Assembly (NCBI GenBank): GCA_017161655.1
Contig: JADFCV010000001.1
Span: 453,786-517,785 of the forward strand
Direction: 5' to 3'
Source of the DNA: Candidatus Sumerlaeota bacterium
GTDB taxonomy: Bacteria; Sumerlaeota; Sumerlaeia; Sumerlaeales; Sumerlaeaceae
DNA length: 64,000 bases
This document shows positions 8,801 to 17,542 of this stretch, piece after piece. Both the position numbers and the translations under genes were made by a program. A model generated the notes under the pieces. It was not told the DNA's origin. It was given only the letters and a program-made list of their open reading frames with translations, and did not search any database. How positions within the stretch are numbered: position 1 is the stretch's first letter; every line of letters starts with the position of its first letter.

Positions 8801-9226
8801 TCATGTGATATTGGTGTGATTATCCTCGTGGTGGGGCAATGTTTCCAGCAAGGCGTCGATTTCGTCGATAATCCACCGGGGCGAATAAATGATTCCTTCG
8901 CGCGCGATCCGCTCGCGAAGTTCAAATAGTTTTCCCCTTAGCGATCCTAGCGATGTGGGGGCGTCCTCAGTGATTGCTGCGTGTGGGTCACGGTATTCTT
9001 TGAGGCACTGCGCGAGGGCGAGAAGATGTTTTTCGCCATGGAGCACTGCATCCAGGACTGCCTGGCGGCTAATTTGGTAGCGGCGCGCAATTTGGGCAAG
9101 CCCAAGTCCTTCGATGTGGTGAGCATGCAGACACTGGCGTTGTCGCTCTGAAAGCAAAGACGAAAAAGCCGGGAGAAGCTGTCGGATTTCCGCACTGTAA
9201 GGGCATTTACGTTTTCGCGGGCTCAT
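8801..9226 (-). CDS. YlxM/UPF0122-like helix-turn-helix protein
   Basis: 141 residues. Residues about 22-70 form a sigma-region-4-like helix-turn-helix (LLSERQRQCL, then LAQIARRYQISRQAVLDAV), close in pattern to the YlxM family linked to SRP in other bacteria. The last 70 residues are charged and helical with no recognised domain. No ffh or ftsY neighbour is present, so an SRP link is not supported by context. It lies downstream of tRNA-Cys and has its own candidate promoter. Confidence 0.65.
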   Translation of the reverse strand: MSPRKRKCPYSAEIRQLLPAFSSLLSERQRQCLHAHHIEGLGLAQIARRYQISRQAVLDAVLHGEKHLLALAQCLKEYRDPHAAITEDAPTSLGSLRGKLFELRERIAREGIIYSPRWIIDEIDALLETLPHHEDNHTNIT

Positions 9227-9280
9227 AGCACTAGCCTGATGGACTATTGTTCTAAATTAGTCACCAACCGAGAGAGTATC

Positions 9281-9305
9281 CCGCTGATCTTGACGGTGTG
9301 TCAAG
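9281..9305 (-). promoter_or_regulatory. Candidate promoter with inverted repeat before the YlxM-like gene
   Basis: On the minus strand TTGACA (9304-9299) is followed after 18 bases by GATACT (about 9280). The -35 box is embedded in a perfect 6-bp inverted repeat CTTGAC-GGTGT-GTCAAG (9289-9305), which could be an operator. It lies about 55 bases before the gene start. Confidence 0.35.
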
Positions 9306-9328
9306 TTACAGGTATGACAAAAAAATAC

Positions 9329-9404
9329 TGGAGGCGACGAGCGGATTCGAACCGCTGAATAGAGGTTTTGCAGACCTCCGCCTTAACCACTTGGCTACGT
9401 CGCC
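9329..9404 (-). tRNA. tRNA-Cys (GCA)
   Basis: Cloverleaf read on the minus strand: acceptor GGCGACG pairs with CGTCGCC, anticodon stem GAGGT/ACCTC flanks a CTGCAAA loop with anticodon GCA, and the T arm GCGGTTCGAATCCGC is intact. The discriminator base is U73, as required by CysRS. CCA is encoded (9331-9329), followed closely by a run of seven T. Confidence 0.96.
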
Positions 9405-9462
9405 TCGCTGTGAGGCTTAATTTCGCGCTTTCAAAATACTATGGTGTCTGGGAAATTATTTG

Positions 9463-10323
9463 TCAGCGAGCTACGATTCCAATGCCCTTTTTCTCCGCTA
9501 GCGCGATGACTTCCTCCTGATCAAAAATTAGGCACTCGCCAGCAGACACGCCGATGGCTCTTGCTCCTGCTTTTTCCATAGTCTCTATTGTTTTCTTCCC
9601 AATGACTGGGATATCGAATCGGAAGTCCTGGTTGGGCTTGCTAACCTTCACGACAATGCACCCCGGGCCAGCTAATGCCCCAGCGCGAAGAATGCATTCG
9701 TCAGTGCCTTCTGCGGCTTCGACCGCGATAACCATTTTCTCCTTCACCACGATTGTTTGTCCAATGTCCTGACCTGCAATGAGTTTTGCGATAGGGAAAC
9801 CAAACTCCAAGTCGCTTTGCTCAGTTTCGGTAAGAGGTCGTCGCGGAGTCAGCAGCCCCGGGAGCGGCATGAGGGATTTGAGAAACAAGCTAGAATCAAG
9901 GACATGTATTCCTTCGCGCTCAAACTCATCGCTTAACAGTCCAAGGAGCGTATCAGCTTTTTTGTTTACAGCGCGGGTAAGGAGCTTTAGGGCACGCCAA
10001 TCGAAATGCCGATACTGAAAGATGGTCGTGTGTGGGACGCGGCCGGCCAATATGAGATATTCGATTCCGAGACTGTGTAGCAACTCGATGGCTCGATTGA
10101 GCTGGCCGAGTTCCAACCACTCGAGTTGTGTGGCAAGTTGCTCGAGGTCGTTATCCGCAAACCCGCGCAGGGCCAAAACGTAGACTTCGGTCCCCACGCC
10201 ACGTGCAGCACGAGCAATCAGCTTTGGAAAATCGCCCCCTCCCGCAATGACCGCAATCCGTTTCGGAACTGAAGCGGACTCGCTTGCGTTCAGCTGTGTA
10301 GGGGATTGGTTTAGAAAACTCAT
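9463..10323 (-). CDS. lpxI: UDP-2,3-diacylglucosamine pyrophosphatase
   Basis: Hydrolyses UDP-2,3-diacylglucosamine to lipid X in lipid A synthesis; LpxI replaces LpxH in many non-gamma diderms. 286 residues. N-terminal domain with IAVIAGGGDFPKLIARAA at about 23-40 and LAGRVPHT; C-terminal domain with KPNQDFRFDIPVIG and a GKKTIETMEKAGA helix. This is direct evidence for a lipopolysaccharide-type outer membrane. It starts 13 bases after the shell-protein gene and is probably co-transcribed with it. Confidence 0.93.
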   Translation of the reverse strand: MSFLNQSPTQLNASESASVPKRIAVIAGGGDFPKLIARAARGVGTEVYVLALRGFADNDLEQLATQLEWLELGQLNRAIELLHSLGIEYLILAGRVPHTTIFQYRHFDWRALKLLTRAVNKKADTLLGLLSDEFEREGIHVLDSSLFLKSLMPLPGLLTPRRPLTETEQSDLEFGFPIAKLIAGQDIGQTIVVKEKMVIAVEAAEGTDECILRAGALAGPGCIVVKVSKPNQDFRFDIPVIGKKTIETMEKAGARAIGVSAGECLIFDQEEVIALAEKKGIGIVAR

Positions 10324-10336
10324 CGGGATCTTGTAA

Positions 10337-10651
10337 TTACTTTGTCTTTCGCCGGATGTGTGTTAAACGATCCTCTCCAACCTCGGGTCCTTCCAAAGAC
10401 TCAATTCCTTCAGCAGGCCGTGGAATGACGTGTGCGGAAATAAGCTCACCCACAGTACGTGCCGCGTGGGCACCCGCTTCCACAGCAGCTTTGACGGAAG
10501 CGACGTCGCCGTGTAAAAAAATAGTGACGAGGCCCCCATCTGCCTTTTGTCGTGCTACTACGCGCACTGCCGCAGCTTTCGCCGCGGCATCGGTGGCCGC
10601 AATGAGTCCGACGTAGCCACGAGTTTCGATAAGGCCAAGAGCTTCTTGCAT
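10337..10651 (-). CDS. Bacterial microcompartment shell hexamer protein (BMC-H)
   Basis: 104 residues with a single BMC domain: EALGLIETRGYVGLIAATDAA at the N-terminus, a pore-loop region KADGGLV near 36-42, then FLHGDVASVKAAVEAG. About 20 extra, charged C-terminal residues follow the core. Such proteins tile the facets of microcompartments (PduA/EutM/CcmK type). No encapsulated enzyme gene is nearby; the neighbours are lpxI (same strand) and ptsI (divergent). A pentamer vertex gene lies 30 kb away. Probably a satellite shell gene for a compartment encoded elsewhere. Confidence 0.93.
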   Translation of the reverse strand: MQEALGLIETRGYVGLIAATDAAAKAAAVRVVARQKADGGLVTIFLHGDVASVKAAVEAGAHAARTVGELISAHVIPRPAEGIESLEGPEVGEDRLTHIRRKTK

Positions 10652-10664
10652 CGCTGACCTATGC

Positions 10665-10678
10665 CACTTTCCAAAGTG
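10665..10678. promoter_or_regulatory. Inverted repeat CACTTT-CC-AAAGTG before the shell gene
   Basis: Perfect 6-bp arms with a 2-bp spacer, 14 bases upstream of the BMC-H start, within the 95-bp divergent space shared with ptsI. The position fits an operator; no matching repressor family can be named from sequence. Confidence 0.3.
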
Positions 10679-10746
10679 TTATCATCTGAGCATCGAATTC
10701 TGAGCATTGACTCGACATGCTGCCGGTGTCTACAGAAAATACCTAA

Positions 10747-12546
10747 ATGATTCCAGAAGAGAAAATTTTGCACGGAATTCCTGTGGCTCCGGGCATCGCC
10801 ATCGGTCGGGCCTACGTTTGTGCGGCGCTTGGCACCATTCGGACCGAGCAGCGTGAGATCCCCCTCCATGAGGTCGCAACTGAAATTGAGCGATTTCTTC
10901 GTGCTGTGGAGGAATCAAAGCGACAGCTGATAACTCTGCGAGAACAAGTCGCGAAAGAACTCGACGAAAAACACGCAGAGATTTATACCCCACAGCTTGC
11001 ATTGCTCGATGATGCCGACCTGATCGATGCGACTGTGGAGACTATTCGAAGTGAGCAGAAAAATGCTGAGTATCTTTTTGCTCGCAGGATCAACGAGTTC
11101 CTCGATCAACTGCGCAAGCTAGACGATGGCTTTCTGGTGGGGCGCGAGACAGATTTTCAGGATGTCGCATGGCGGGTTCTGAATAACTTGGGGCGGCAAC
11201 AGCATGCCACTCACGCCACCTTTGGGCCGGATACGGTACTTGTTGGGCACGATCTTCTTCCCAGCCAAAGCGCTAATCTTCTCAAAGAGCATGTGGTTGG
11301 GCTTGCTCTGGAAAAAGGTGGGCCAACCTCGCACACAGCCATCATAGCAAAGGCTACGGAAATACCTACGGTTGTCGGTGTCGAAGGAATCATGCAGGTT
11401 GTTCGAGAAGGAGCCCCAGTCATCGTTGATGGGGTTGCTGGAAAGGTTATTCTTTTTCCATCCCAGGAGACTTATGCGCGTTATCTCGCGCGGCAAAGTG
11501 AGTTTCAGCAACTCGAGCGGGAGCTCGAAGAACTGCGAGATTTAGCTGCAGAAACTCTTGATGGGTATTCCATAACGCTGCGGGCAAACATTGAGTTCCC
11601 CGAAGAAATCAGCCACATCAAACTTCACGGAGCAAGGGGAGTAGGTCTGTTCCGAACAGAATTCATTTTTCTGAATCGGGAGCGCTTACCAAACGAAGAG
11701 GAGCAGTATCAGATTTACAAACAGGTAGCCGAACGCGTGTTTCCAGATACTGTAATCTTTCGGACACTGGACGTCGGAGGAGACAAGTTCTTTGCTGCCT
11801 CGGCACGCCCCCGTGAGCTTAATCCGTTCATGGGCTTACGAGCTGTTCGTCTATGCCTCAAACACGAGGAGATTTTTCGGCCACAGCTGCGTGCCATGCT
11901 CCGAGCCAATGCCCTTGGAAACGCAAAGATTTTGATTCCGATGATTTCTGGTGTCGAGGAATTTCGCCAAGTTAAGCAACTCATATCGACGGTCATCGAA
12001 GAGCTTCGAGGCGAGGGATATCAGATCGACCATTCGGTCGAAATCGGTGCTATGGTGGAAATCCCGTCAGCCGCGATCCTCGCGGACGAGTTAGCTCGAG
12101 AATGCGACTTCTTTTCCATTGGGACGAACGACCTCATCCAATACACTCTTGCCGTGGACCGTGGCAATAGTTCGGTTGCCTACCTATATGAGCCCCTCCA
12201 TTTGTCCGTCTTGCGGCTGCTGCGCATGACGGTGAAAGCCGCTGAAGATGCCGGGATCAAAGTAAGCGTCTGCGGTGAAGCTGCTGCGGATCCGCTTTAT
12301 GCTCTGATCTTGGCTGGTCTTGGCGTTCACGAACTTTCCATGAGTGCTGTCAACGTTCCCGCCGTTAAGCGAGTCATGAGAGCAGTGACCTTGCAAGAGC
12401 TTCGGGCACTTGTCGAGGAAATCTTCAATGCCTCAACTATCAGTGAACGTAAAAGTGTGTTGAAGACATTTCTCGATTTTCTCGTGCGTGAGCGAGGTGT
12501 TCCTGCGGGAGAAATTCTTAGCGCGTCAATCGCCCATCTGGAATGA
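10747..12546 (+). CDS. ptsI: PTS enzyme I (phosphoenolpyruvate-protein phosphotransferase)
   Basis: Takes phosphate from PEP and passes it to HPr. 599 residues, full length and without a GAF domain, so of the EI rather than EI-Ntr layout. Phosphorylated His196 in GGPTSHTAIIAKA; PEP-binding LRANIEFPEEI and LFRTEFIF; FRTLDVGGDKF; substrate site FFSIGTNDLIQYTLAVDR; conserved Cys in SVCGEAA. No HPr or EII gene is present. Its TGA overlaps the ATG of the next membrane protein (ATGA), so downstream GT-C genes are coupled to it. Confidence 0.96.
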   Translation: MIPEEKILHGIPVAPGIAIGRAYVCAALGTIRTEQREIPLHEVATEIERFLRAVEESKRQLITLREQVAKELDEKHAEIYTPQLALLDDADLIDATVETIRSEQKNAEYLFARRINEFLDQLRKLDDGFLVGRETDFQDVAWRVLNNLGRQQHATHATFGPDTVLVGHDLLPSQSANLLKEHVVGLALEKGGPTSHTAIIAKATEIPTVVGVEGIMQVVREGAPVIVDGVAGKVILFPSQETYARYLARQSEFQQLERELEELRDLAAETLDGYSITLRANIEFPEEISHIKLHGARGVGLFRTEFIFLNRERLPNEEEQYQIYKQVAERVFPDTVIFRTLDVGGDKFFAASARPRELNPFMGLRAVRLCLKHEEIFRPQLRAMLRANALGNAKILIPMISGVEEFRQVKQLISTVIEELRGEGYQIDHSVEIGAMVEIPSAAILADELARECDFFSIGTNDLIQYTLAVDRGNSSVAYLYEPLHLSVLRLLRMTVKAAEDAGIKVSVCGEAAADPLYALILAGLGVHELSMSAVNVPAVKRVMRAVTLQELRALVEEIFNASTISERKSVLKTFLDFLVRERGVPAGEILSASIAHLE

Positions 12547-14048
12547 GAAGAAAAAGATCACAATCTCCAGCTCAGCTTGCTGAGCAGAACCTTTACTTTC
12601 CCAGCTTACTTGGAAAATCGTGGCAACTTGTGCGGGCAGTTCCACCGTGGGGATGGCTTTTGACGGTGAGTGCACTGTGGCATTTTTTCATCCTCAGCCA
12701 TGCAAAGCCAAACCTGTTCCCGGACACGGGAAGTTTTACTCTGTTAGCTGAAGCGATTCGCGACGGTAAGTGGCAGTCGGGGTTTACCTTCCGAACGCCA
12801 GGGTATCCGTTTTTTCTTTATCTCACGTTTTTGCTCGCGGGATGGAAGAATTTTACGGCGGTTATGATTGCCCAGGCATGTCTCGGCACCACAATCCCCG
12901 TTTTGCTCTATGCGCTTTATCGGCTAATTACCCCAAAGCGATGGTTGGCGTGGGTTGGCGGGGCGGCTTTCTTGCTCGACCGATTTAGCATCGGTCTCGA
13001 AACAGTTCCGCTTTCAGAGTTTCTCTGCGGGTATACGATCATTCTCGCTTTGGTGGCGTTTGTCTATGGTCTCCAAACGCGCAAACTCTGGTGGGCGGGG
13101 GCCGCAGGTTGTTTAGCGGGAATCAATTTTCTCGTTCGCCCCACTTTTCAGTATGTCTATTTGGCTTGGAGTTTAGCGGCACTCGTCCTTTGCTGGCGAG
13201 AGCTCGTTTCGAGAGAGGAAAAGCAGCGTCTTCTGAAGTGGCTTACGGTGTATTTCGGCGTATTCGCCTCGATTTATGGTCTGTGGTCTAGTGTTGTCTG
13301 GTTACATACAGGAGTTTTTGCTCCGTCTCTGCAGCTTGGCGCCTCAATGACGAATCACACGGGGGCGTTTATGGAGCTGGCCACGGACAAATATTCCACA
13401 ATACGGGATTTGTACGTTGCAGAGAGGGAAAAGCGAAACGGAGATCACATAAATCTTTTTGACCAAGCAGGCTGGAAAATCGCCGAAGCCACAAGTATGA
13501 CATTGTGGCAGCTATCGCTAAAGTTTAAAGAAATTAATACCTATCTAATTCTTCATTATCCTGGTCGCTATCTCAGTCAAGTTAGCAAGGCGTGGGATCG
13601 ATTTTGGGTGGAGGATTCGTGTTATATCACCGATTTGACTGATCCTTATGCTACGGGCAGTCCGATCACTCTTACTGCCTTTCTGCGATTTGTCGCAGAA
13701 AACCCAGTTACTCGGGCTCTCTACTCCTTGGCTGAAAATTTGCTTTGGGCGCAACCTCAGGTTCTCCGATTTGTCCCCTGGCTCCTCATAGTCTCCCTCG
13801 TTATTGTTCTCTGGCTTGGTCGACGGGAATGCATCGGCCGCCTAACAGCGGTGCTCATTGTTGGGACTGTGTTTTATCACGTTCTTGTGCATGTCATGGT
13901 CCAGTTCACAGAGTTCGGTCGCTACAAGTTGCCTGTGCAAGGATTGTGGTTCTCGTTTCTATTTTTCAGCGTGGCCGTTTCCCTTGATTGGCTTCTAAGG
14001 CGTTTGAAAAGAGAGTTTGTTGGTACGACTAGTGAGAATCCCTGGTAG
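12543..14048 (+). CDS. GT-C type membrane glycosyltransferase-like protein (copy 1)
   Basis: 501 residues, about ten to twelve hydrophobic segments. The first extracytoplasmic loop has an acidic residue before a conserved FRTPGYP (FPDTGSFT at about 60-67), the layout of GT39/GT83-like enzymes that use polyprenyl-phosphate sugars. A hydrophilic loop LGASMTNHTGAFMELA, YVAEREKRNGD and the C-terminal GTVFYHVLVHVMVQFTEFG are shared almost word for word with the next gene. Likely transfers a lipid-linked sugar on the outer face of the inner membrane; acceptor unknown. ATGA overlap with ptsI. Confidence 0.7.
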   Translation: MRRKRSQSPAQLAEQNLYFPSLLGKSWQLVRAVPPWGWLLTVSALWHFFILSHAKPNLFPDTGSFTLLAEAIRDGKWQSGFTFRTPGYPFFLYLTFLLAGWKNFTAVMIAQACLGTTIPVLLYALYRLITPKRWLAWVGGAAFLLDRFSIGLETVPLSEFLCGYTIILALVAFVYGLQTRKLWWAGAAGCLAGINFLVRPTFQYVYLAWSLAALVLCWRELVSREEKQRLLKWLTVYFGVFASIYGLWSSVVWLHTGVFAPSLQLGASMTNHTGAFMELATDKYSTIRDLYVAEREKRNGDHINLFDQAGWKIAEATSMTLWQLSLKFKEINTYLILHYPGRYLSQVSKAWDRFWVEDSCYITDLTDPYATGSPITLTAFLRFVAENPVTRALYSLAENLLWAQPQVLRFVPWLLIVSLVIVLWLGRRECIGRLTAVLIVGTVFYHVLVHVMVQFTEFGRYKLPVQGLWFSFLFFSVAVSLDWLLRRLKREFVGTTSENPW

Positions 14049-14071
14049 CAGGAAAAAGCAGAAGATTGGTT

Positions 14072-15616
14072 ATGGGGCGTCACAAGCTGAAAGAAAAAAG
14101 TAAGCAGAGGGCGAAGCGTCTGACGGAACGCGACCAAGCGTTTGCCTTCCCGACGGCGTCGCAACGAGAGTCTGGAAGCAAATCAGAAAAACTGCGAATT
14201 TATCTGTGGCGGCATTTTCCGCTCATCCTGGTGATGGCTCTTACCATCTCTTGGGAGATTATGCTTTGGCGCCACGCGCAACCGAATGTGTTCCCTGACA
14301 GCTGGACCTACGGCATGCTTGGGAAGGCTTTGCTGGAGGGAAATCTTAGTCATGAGCTCTTTTCGTTTCGTACACCAGGCTTCCCCGGTTTTCTCGCATT
14401 GATCTTTGCTGTCGCCGGGCCTGACAATTGGCAAGCGGTCATCAATGTGCAGTTTTTTTTGGGTACGCTTGTCCCAGTAGGGCTTTACCTGTTGTTTCTC
14501 CCGTTTACCAAGCGGCCATGGTTAGCGGCGGTCGGTGCAGGTGCGTACCTCTTAGACCGATATTTTCTCGGCCTACAAACCGTTCCGCTCACGGAATTCT
14601 TGGGTGGGGTGCTTTGCGTTTACATCTTGGCCTGGCAGGTTTGGGCCTGGAAACGATGCCGGTGGGGAGAAGCCGCGCTGCTTGGTTTTGTCACCGGCCT
14701 ATGGATTCTTGTCCGTCCATCTTTCCAATTGTTGCCATGGTGCTTATTGGGTCTAGGACTATCGCTGGCATTGTGGGATTATCGGAAGAAAAAAGAGCTT
14801 CTTAAGAGGGTAGTCGGTTGGCATTTAGCGTATTTGGTAGGCTGGCAGCTACCTCTTCTTTGCTGGTCTGCCAACGTTTATCGTTTTACGGGCCATTGGG
14901 GGCTATCCCATCAACTCGGTGCCTCGCTGACGAATCACACAGGTGCGTTCATGGAGTACGCTCCCGACGAAGCTGGGCCTTTAAAAACTCTTTACGTTGC
15001 GGAAAAACAGAAGAGAGGCGGGGACTGGATAAACAATTTTGATGCACTCCATAAACAACTCGAAGCCGCAACAAACCTTCCCTTATGGGAAGTCTCGCTA
15101 CGATATAAAGAAATCGATAAGTTTTTGCTAAAACGGTTCTGGCGTCAGTATCTTAACCAAGTCGCACTTTCTTGGCAGAAGCTTTGGTCAGAGCCTTCGT
15201 CTTATCTTGTGGACGAATCATCCAGCGAAATTGATCCTCGCTCGGGTCGCGGAAAAACTCTACCCCATCTCATTTACCTTCAAAACACTGTTTTGGGGCG
15301 AGTTATCTATTTGCCTCTCGATAAAAGGCTGTGGTTTAATAGAGACACGGCCCCTAAACTCCCTTATATGATTTTGGCCTTGCTTGCTGGCCTTCTCCTT
15401 ATTCGTCGAAAAGATTCACATGCGGTTTTTGCATTGCTGGCTATTGTAGGAACGGTTTTTTATCACATGATTATCCACGCAGCCGTTCAGTTCACTGAAT
15501 GGGGGCGGTATCGTCTGCCTGTCCAGCCGCTATGGTGGGGATTTCTCTTCTGCGGCTTTGCTGTGCTCGCTTATGAGATTTATCGCGGAATAGCTGAGTA
15601 TTTCCGCGATGAGTAG
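14072..15616 (+). CDS. GT-C type membrane glycosyltransferase-like protein (copy 2)
   Basis: 514 residues from ATG 14072 (a TTG six bases upstream is the alternative). Paralogue of the preceding gene across its length: FPDSWTYG, FRTPGFPGFLAL, LQTVPLTEF, LGASLTNHTGAFMEYA, YVAEKQKRGGD, and GTVFYHMIIHAAVQFTEWG. It has a highly basic N-terminal cytoplasmic tail of about 45 residues that copy 1 lacks in this form. About twelve membrane segments. The pair probably arose by tandem duplication and may act on related acceptors. Confidence 0.7.
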   Translation: MGRHKLKEKSKQRAKRLTERDQAFAFPTASQRESGSKSEKLRIYLWRHFPLILVMALTISWEIMLWRHAQPNVFPDSWTYGMLGKALLEGNLSHELFSFRTPGFPGFLALIFAVAGPDNWQAVINVQFFLGTLVPVGLYLLFLPFTKRPWLAAVGAGAYLLDRYFLGLQTVPLTEFLGGVLCVYILAWQVWAWKRCRWGEAALLGFVTGLWILVRPSFQLLPWCLLGLGLSLALWDYRKKKELLKRVVGWHLAYLVGWQLPLLCWSANVYRFTGHWGLSHQLGASLTNHTGAFMEYAPDEAGPLKTLYVAEKQKRGGDWINNFDALHKQLEAATNLPLWEVSLRYKEIDKFLLKRFWRQYLNQVALSWQKLWSEPSSYLVDESSSEIDPRSGRGKTLPHLIYLQNTVLGRVIYLPLDKRLWFNRDTAPKLPYMILALLAGLLLIRRKDSHAVFALLAIVGTVFYHMIIHAAVQFTEWGRYRLPVQPLWWGFLFCGFAVLAYEIYRGIAEYFRDE

Positions 15617-15650
15617 AAGCTTCACGGAATTTTAAGCAAAAGACCCCTCA

Positions 15651-15746
15651 TTGAATCTTGAGCGATATGAGGATATGTTGTGGAGGCCGTTACGGCGAAT
15701 TTTCGGTTTAGCCCTGATTATTGCAGAAGTAGAACCTGGAATAATC
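15651..15746 (+). promoter_or_regulatory. Candidate rpiB promoter and inverted repeat
   Basis: TTGAAT (15651-15656), 17-base spacer, TATGTT (15674-15679). Between it and the rpiB start lies GATTATT ... AATAATC (15716-15722 and 15740-15746), able to pair as a 7-bp stem over a 17-base loop. Promoter strength is only moderate (4 of 6 at -10). Confidence 0.3.
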
Positions 15747-15763
15747 CTTGAGAGGAACCTGCT

Positions 15764-16231
15764 GTGAAGATTGCTTTTTCGAATGATCATGCTGGGGCTC
15801 CCATGCGTTCTGTAGTCCTGGAGGTTATTAAGGGGTTAGGCCACGAAGTTGTGGACTATGGCGCAAAGGGTGATTGCTCCGTAGATTATCCAGACTTTGC
15901 GGCGCCGGCGCTGCGCGCCTTGTTGCGGCAAGAAGTGGACCGTGTCATCTTGATTTGTGGAAGCGGGATAGGAATGAGCATTGTCGCGAACCGGATTCCT
16001 GGTATCCGGTGTGCTCTGGCAACCGACCTTTTTGCTGCTGAAATGAGCAGGCGTCACAACGATGCGAATTGTCTGGCTTTGCGCGCACGAGAGCAGTCGC
16101 CAGAGCTGAATGCCCAAATTGTGAGGAGGTGGCTGGAAACCCCATTCGAAGGGGGACGCCACGAGCCAAGAATTCAGAAGATCGAGGAAGTGGCCAAAAA
16201 GCTGAGAAATGAAATTGGGCATGATGTGTGA
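15764..16231 (+). CDS. rpiB: Ribose-5-phosphate isomerase B family
   Basis: 155 residues, GTG start with AGAGG upstream. RpiB/LacAB fold: SNDHAG at 6-11 with Asp8-His9, active-site Cys65 in LICGSGIGMSIVANR, and the RHNDANCLALRAR block. Interconverts ribose-5-phosphate and ribulose-5-phosphate. The rpiB-glyA order seen here, with glyA immediately downstream, is widespread in bacteria. Confidence 0.93.
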   Translation: MKIAFSNDHAGAPMRSVVLEVIKGLGHEVVDYGAKGDCSVDYPDFAAPALRALLRQEVDRVILICGSGIGMSIVANRIPGIRCALATDLFAAEMSRRHNDANCLALRAREQSPELNAQIVRRWLETPFEGGRHEPRIQKIEEVAKKLRNEIGHDV

Positions 16232-16273
16232 ACGGTGGAGATTAGGAAGACGTTGAGAGAAGGAGAAGCACGA

Positions 16274-17542
16274 GTGACGACGGAAGAGAAACAGGGCGTA
16301 TCGGCTTTAGCGACGGGTGATCCGGAAGTTTTTTCGGCCATTCAAGCGGAAGAAGCTCGTCAACGAACAACACTTGAAATGATTGCGAGTGAGAACTTTG
16401 TAAGCCCAGCTGTTCTTGAGGCGCAGGGAAGTGTACTCACTAACAAGTATGCGGAAGGATTACCCGGTCGCCGTTACTACGGTGGATGTGTAAATGTCGA
16501 CGTCGCGGAAAGACTCGCCATTGAACGCGCAAAGACTCTGTTCGGCGCGGAGCACGCTAACGTGCAACCACATAGTGGTGCTCAAGCAAATATGGCTGCG
16601 TTTTTTTCGCAACTTTCTCCTGGTGACACAATCCTCGGAATGGATTTAGCTCACGGCGGCCACCTTACCCACGGCTCACGTGTGAATTTCTCTGGGGTGT
16701 TTTTCAACGTGGTATCTTACGGTGTTCGCCGTGATACGGAAACGATCGATTACGACCAGTTGGCGCAGAGGGCCCGGGAACACAAACCGAAGATGATTAT
16801 TGCGGGTGCTAGCGCCTATCCTCGGCAAATCGATTTTGCGAAATTTGCCGAAATCGCCAAAGAATGTGGCGCGGTGTTCCTAACCGATATGGCCCACTAT
16901 GCTGGACTCGTTGCAGGTGGGGTCTATGGTTCGCCAGTTCCATATGCCGATATCGTCACCACAACGACACACAAGACACTTCGTGGCCCGCGCGGCGGAC
17001 TCATTCTATGCAGAGAATCGTTCGCGAAAGCTATCGATAAATGGGTATTCCCCGGCGTACAAGGCGGTCCGCTGATGCACGTGATCGCAGCGAAAGCGGT
17101 TTGTCTTGGCGAAGCCCTCAAACCGTCCTTCCGGAATTATGCGCGGAAGGTGGTGGAGAACGCCAAAATTCTAGGTGAGGAATTGGCGCGAGGAGGCTTG
17201 CGTCTCGTAAGCGGCGGGACGGACTGCCATCTCCTCTTAGTTGATGTGTCTCCACTGGGTATTACCGGTAAACAGGCAGAACACGCGCTGGACGAAGCAG
17301 GAATCACGGTGAACAAGAACATGATTCCATTTGATGAGCGCAAACCTGCTGAAACGAGTGGCATTCGTGTGGGCACTCCGGCGCTTACTACCCGTGGCAT
17401 GGGGCAAGACGAAATGCGAATCATCGGGCAGTGGATCATTCGGATTTTACGCAATCCGAGCGACGAAAGCTTGATCAAAAAGGTCAGAGCCGAGGTTTTG
17501 GAGCTGACGTCGCACTTTCCCCTCCATCGGTCTGATGAATAG
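16274..17542 (+). CDS. glyA: Serine hydroxymethyltransferase
   Basis: PLP enzyme making glycine and methylene-tetrahydrofolate from serine. 422 residues from GTG 16274, preceded by AGGAG; an in-frame GTG at 16235 is possible but lacks a clear site. Motifs: [33 protein letters not shown], and the Schiff-base lysine Lys234 in [13 protein letters not shown]. The last 59 bases overlap the 3' end of the convergent TPR gene. Confidence 0.95.
   Translation: MTTEEKQGVSALATGDPEVFSAIQAEEARQRTTLEMIASENFVSPAVLEAQGSVLTNKYAEGLPGRRYYGGCVNVDVAERLAIERAKTLFGAEHANVQPHSGAQANMAAFFSQLSPGDTILGMDLAHGGHLTHGSRVNFSGVFFNVVSYGVRRDTETIDYDQLAQRAREHKPKMIIAGASAYPRQIDFAKFAEIAKECGAVFLTDMAHYAGLVAGGVYGSPVPYADIVTTTTHKTLRGPRGGLILCRESFAKAIDKWVFPGVQGGPLMHVIAAKAVCLGEALKPSFRNYARKVVENAKILGEELARGGLRLVSGGTDCHLLLVDVSPLGITGKQAEHALDEAGITVNKNMIPFDERKPAETSGIRVGTPALTTRGMGQDEMRIIGQWIIRILRNPSDESLIKKVRAEVLELTSHFPLHRSDE

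Noticed and set aside
9329..9404. Integration site at tRNA-Cys
   Set aside because: No duplicated tRNA end, integrase or foreign-looking genes next to it.
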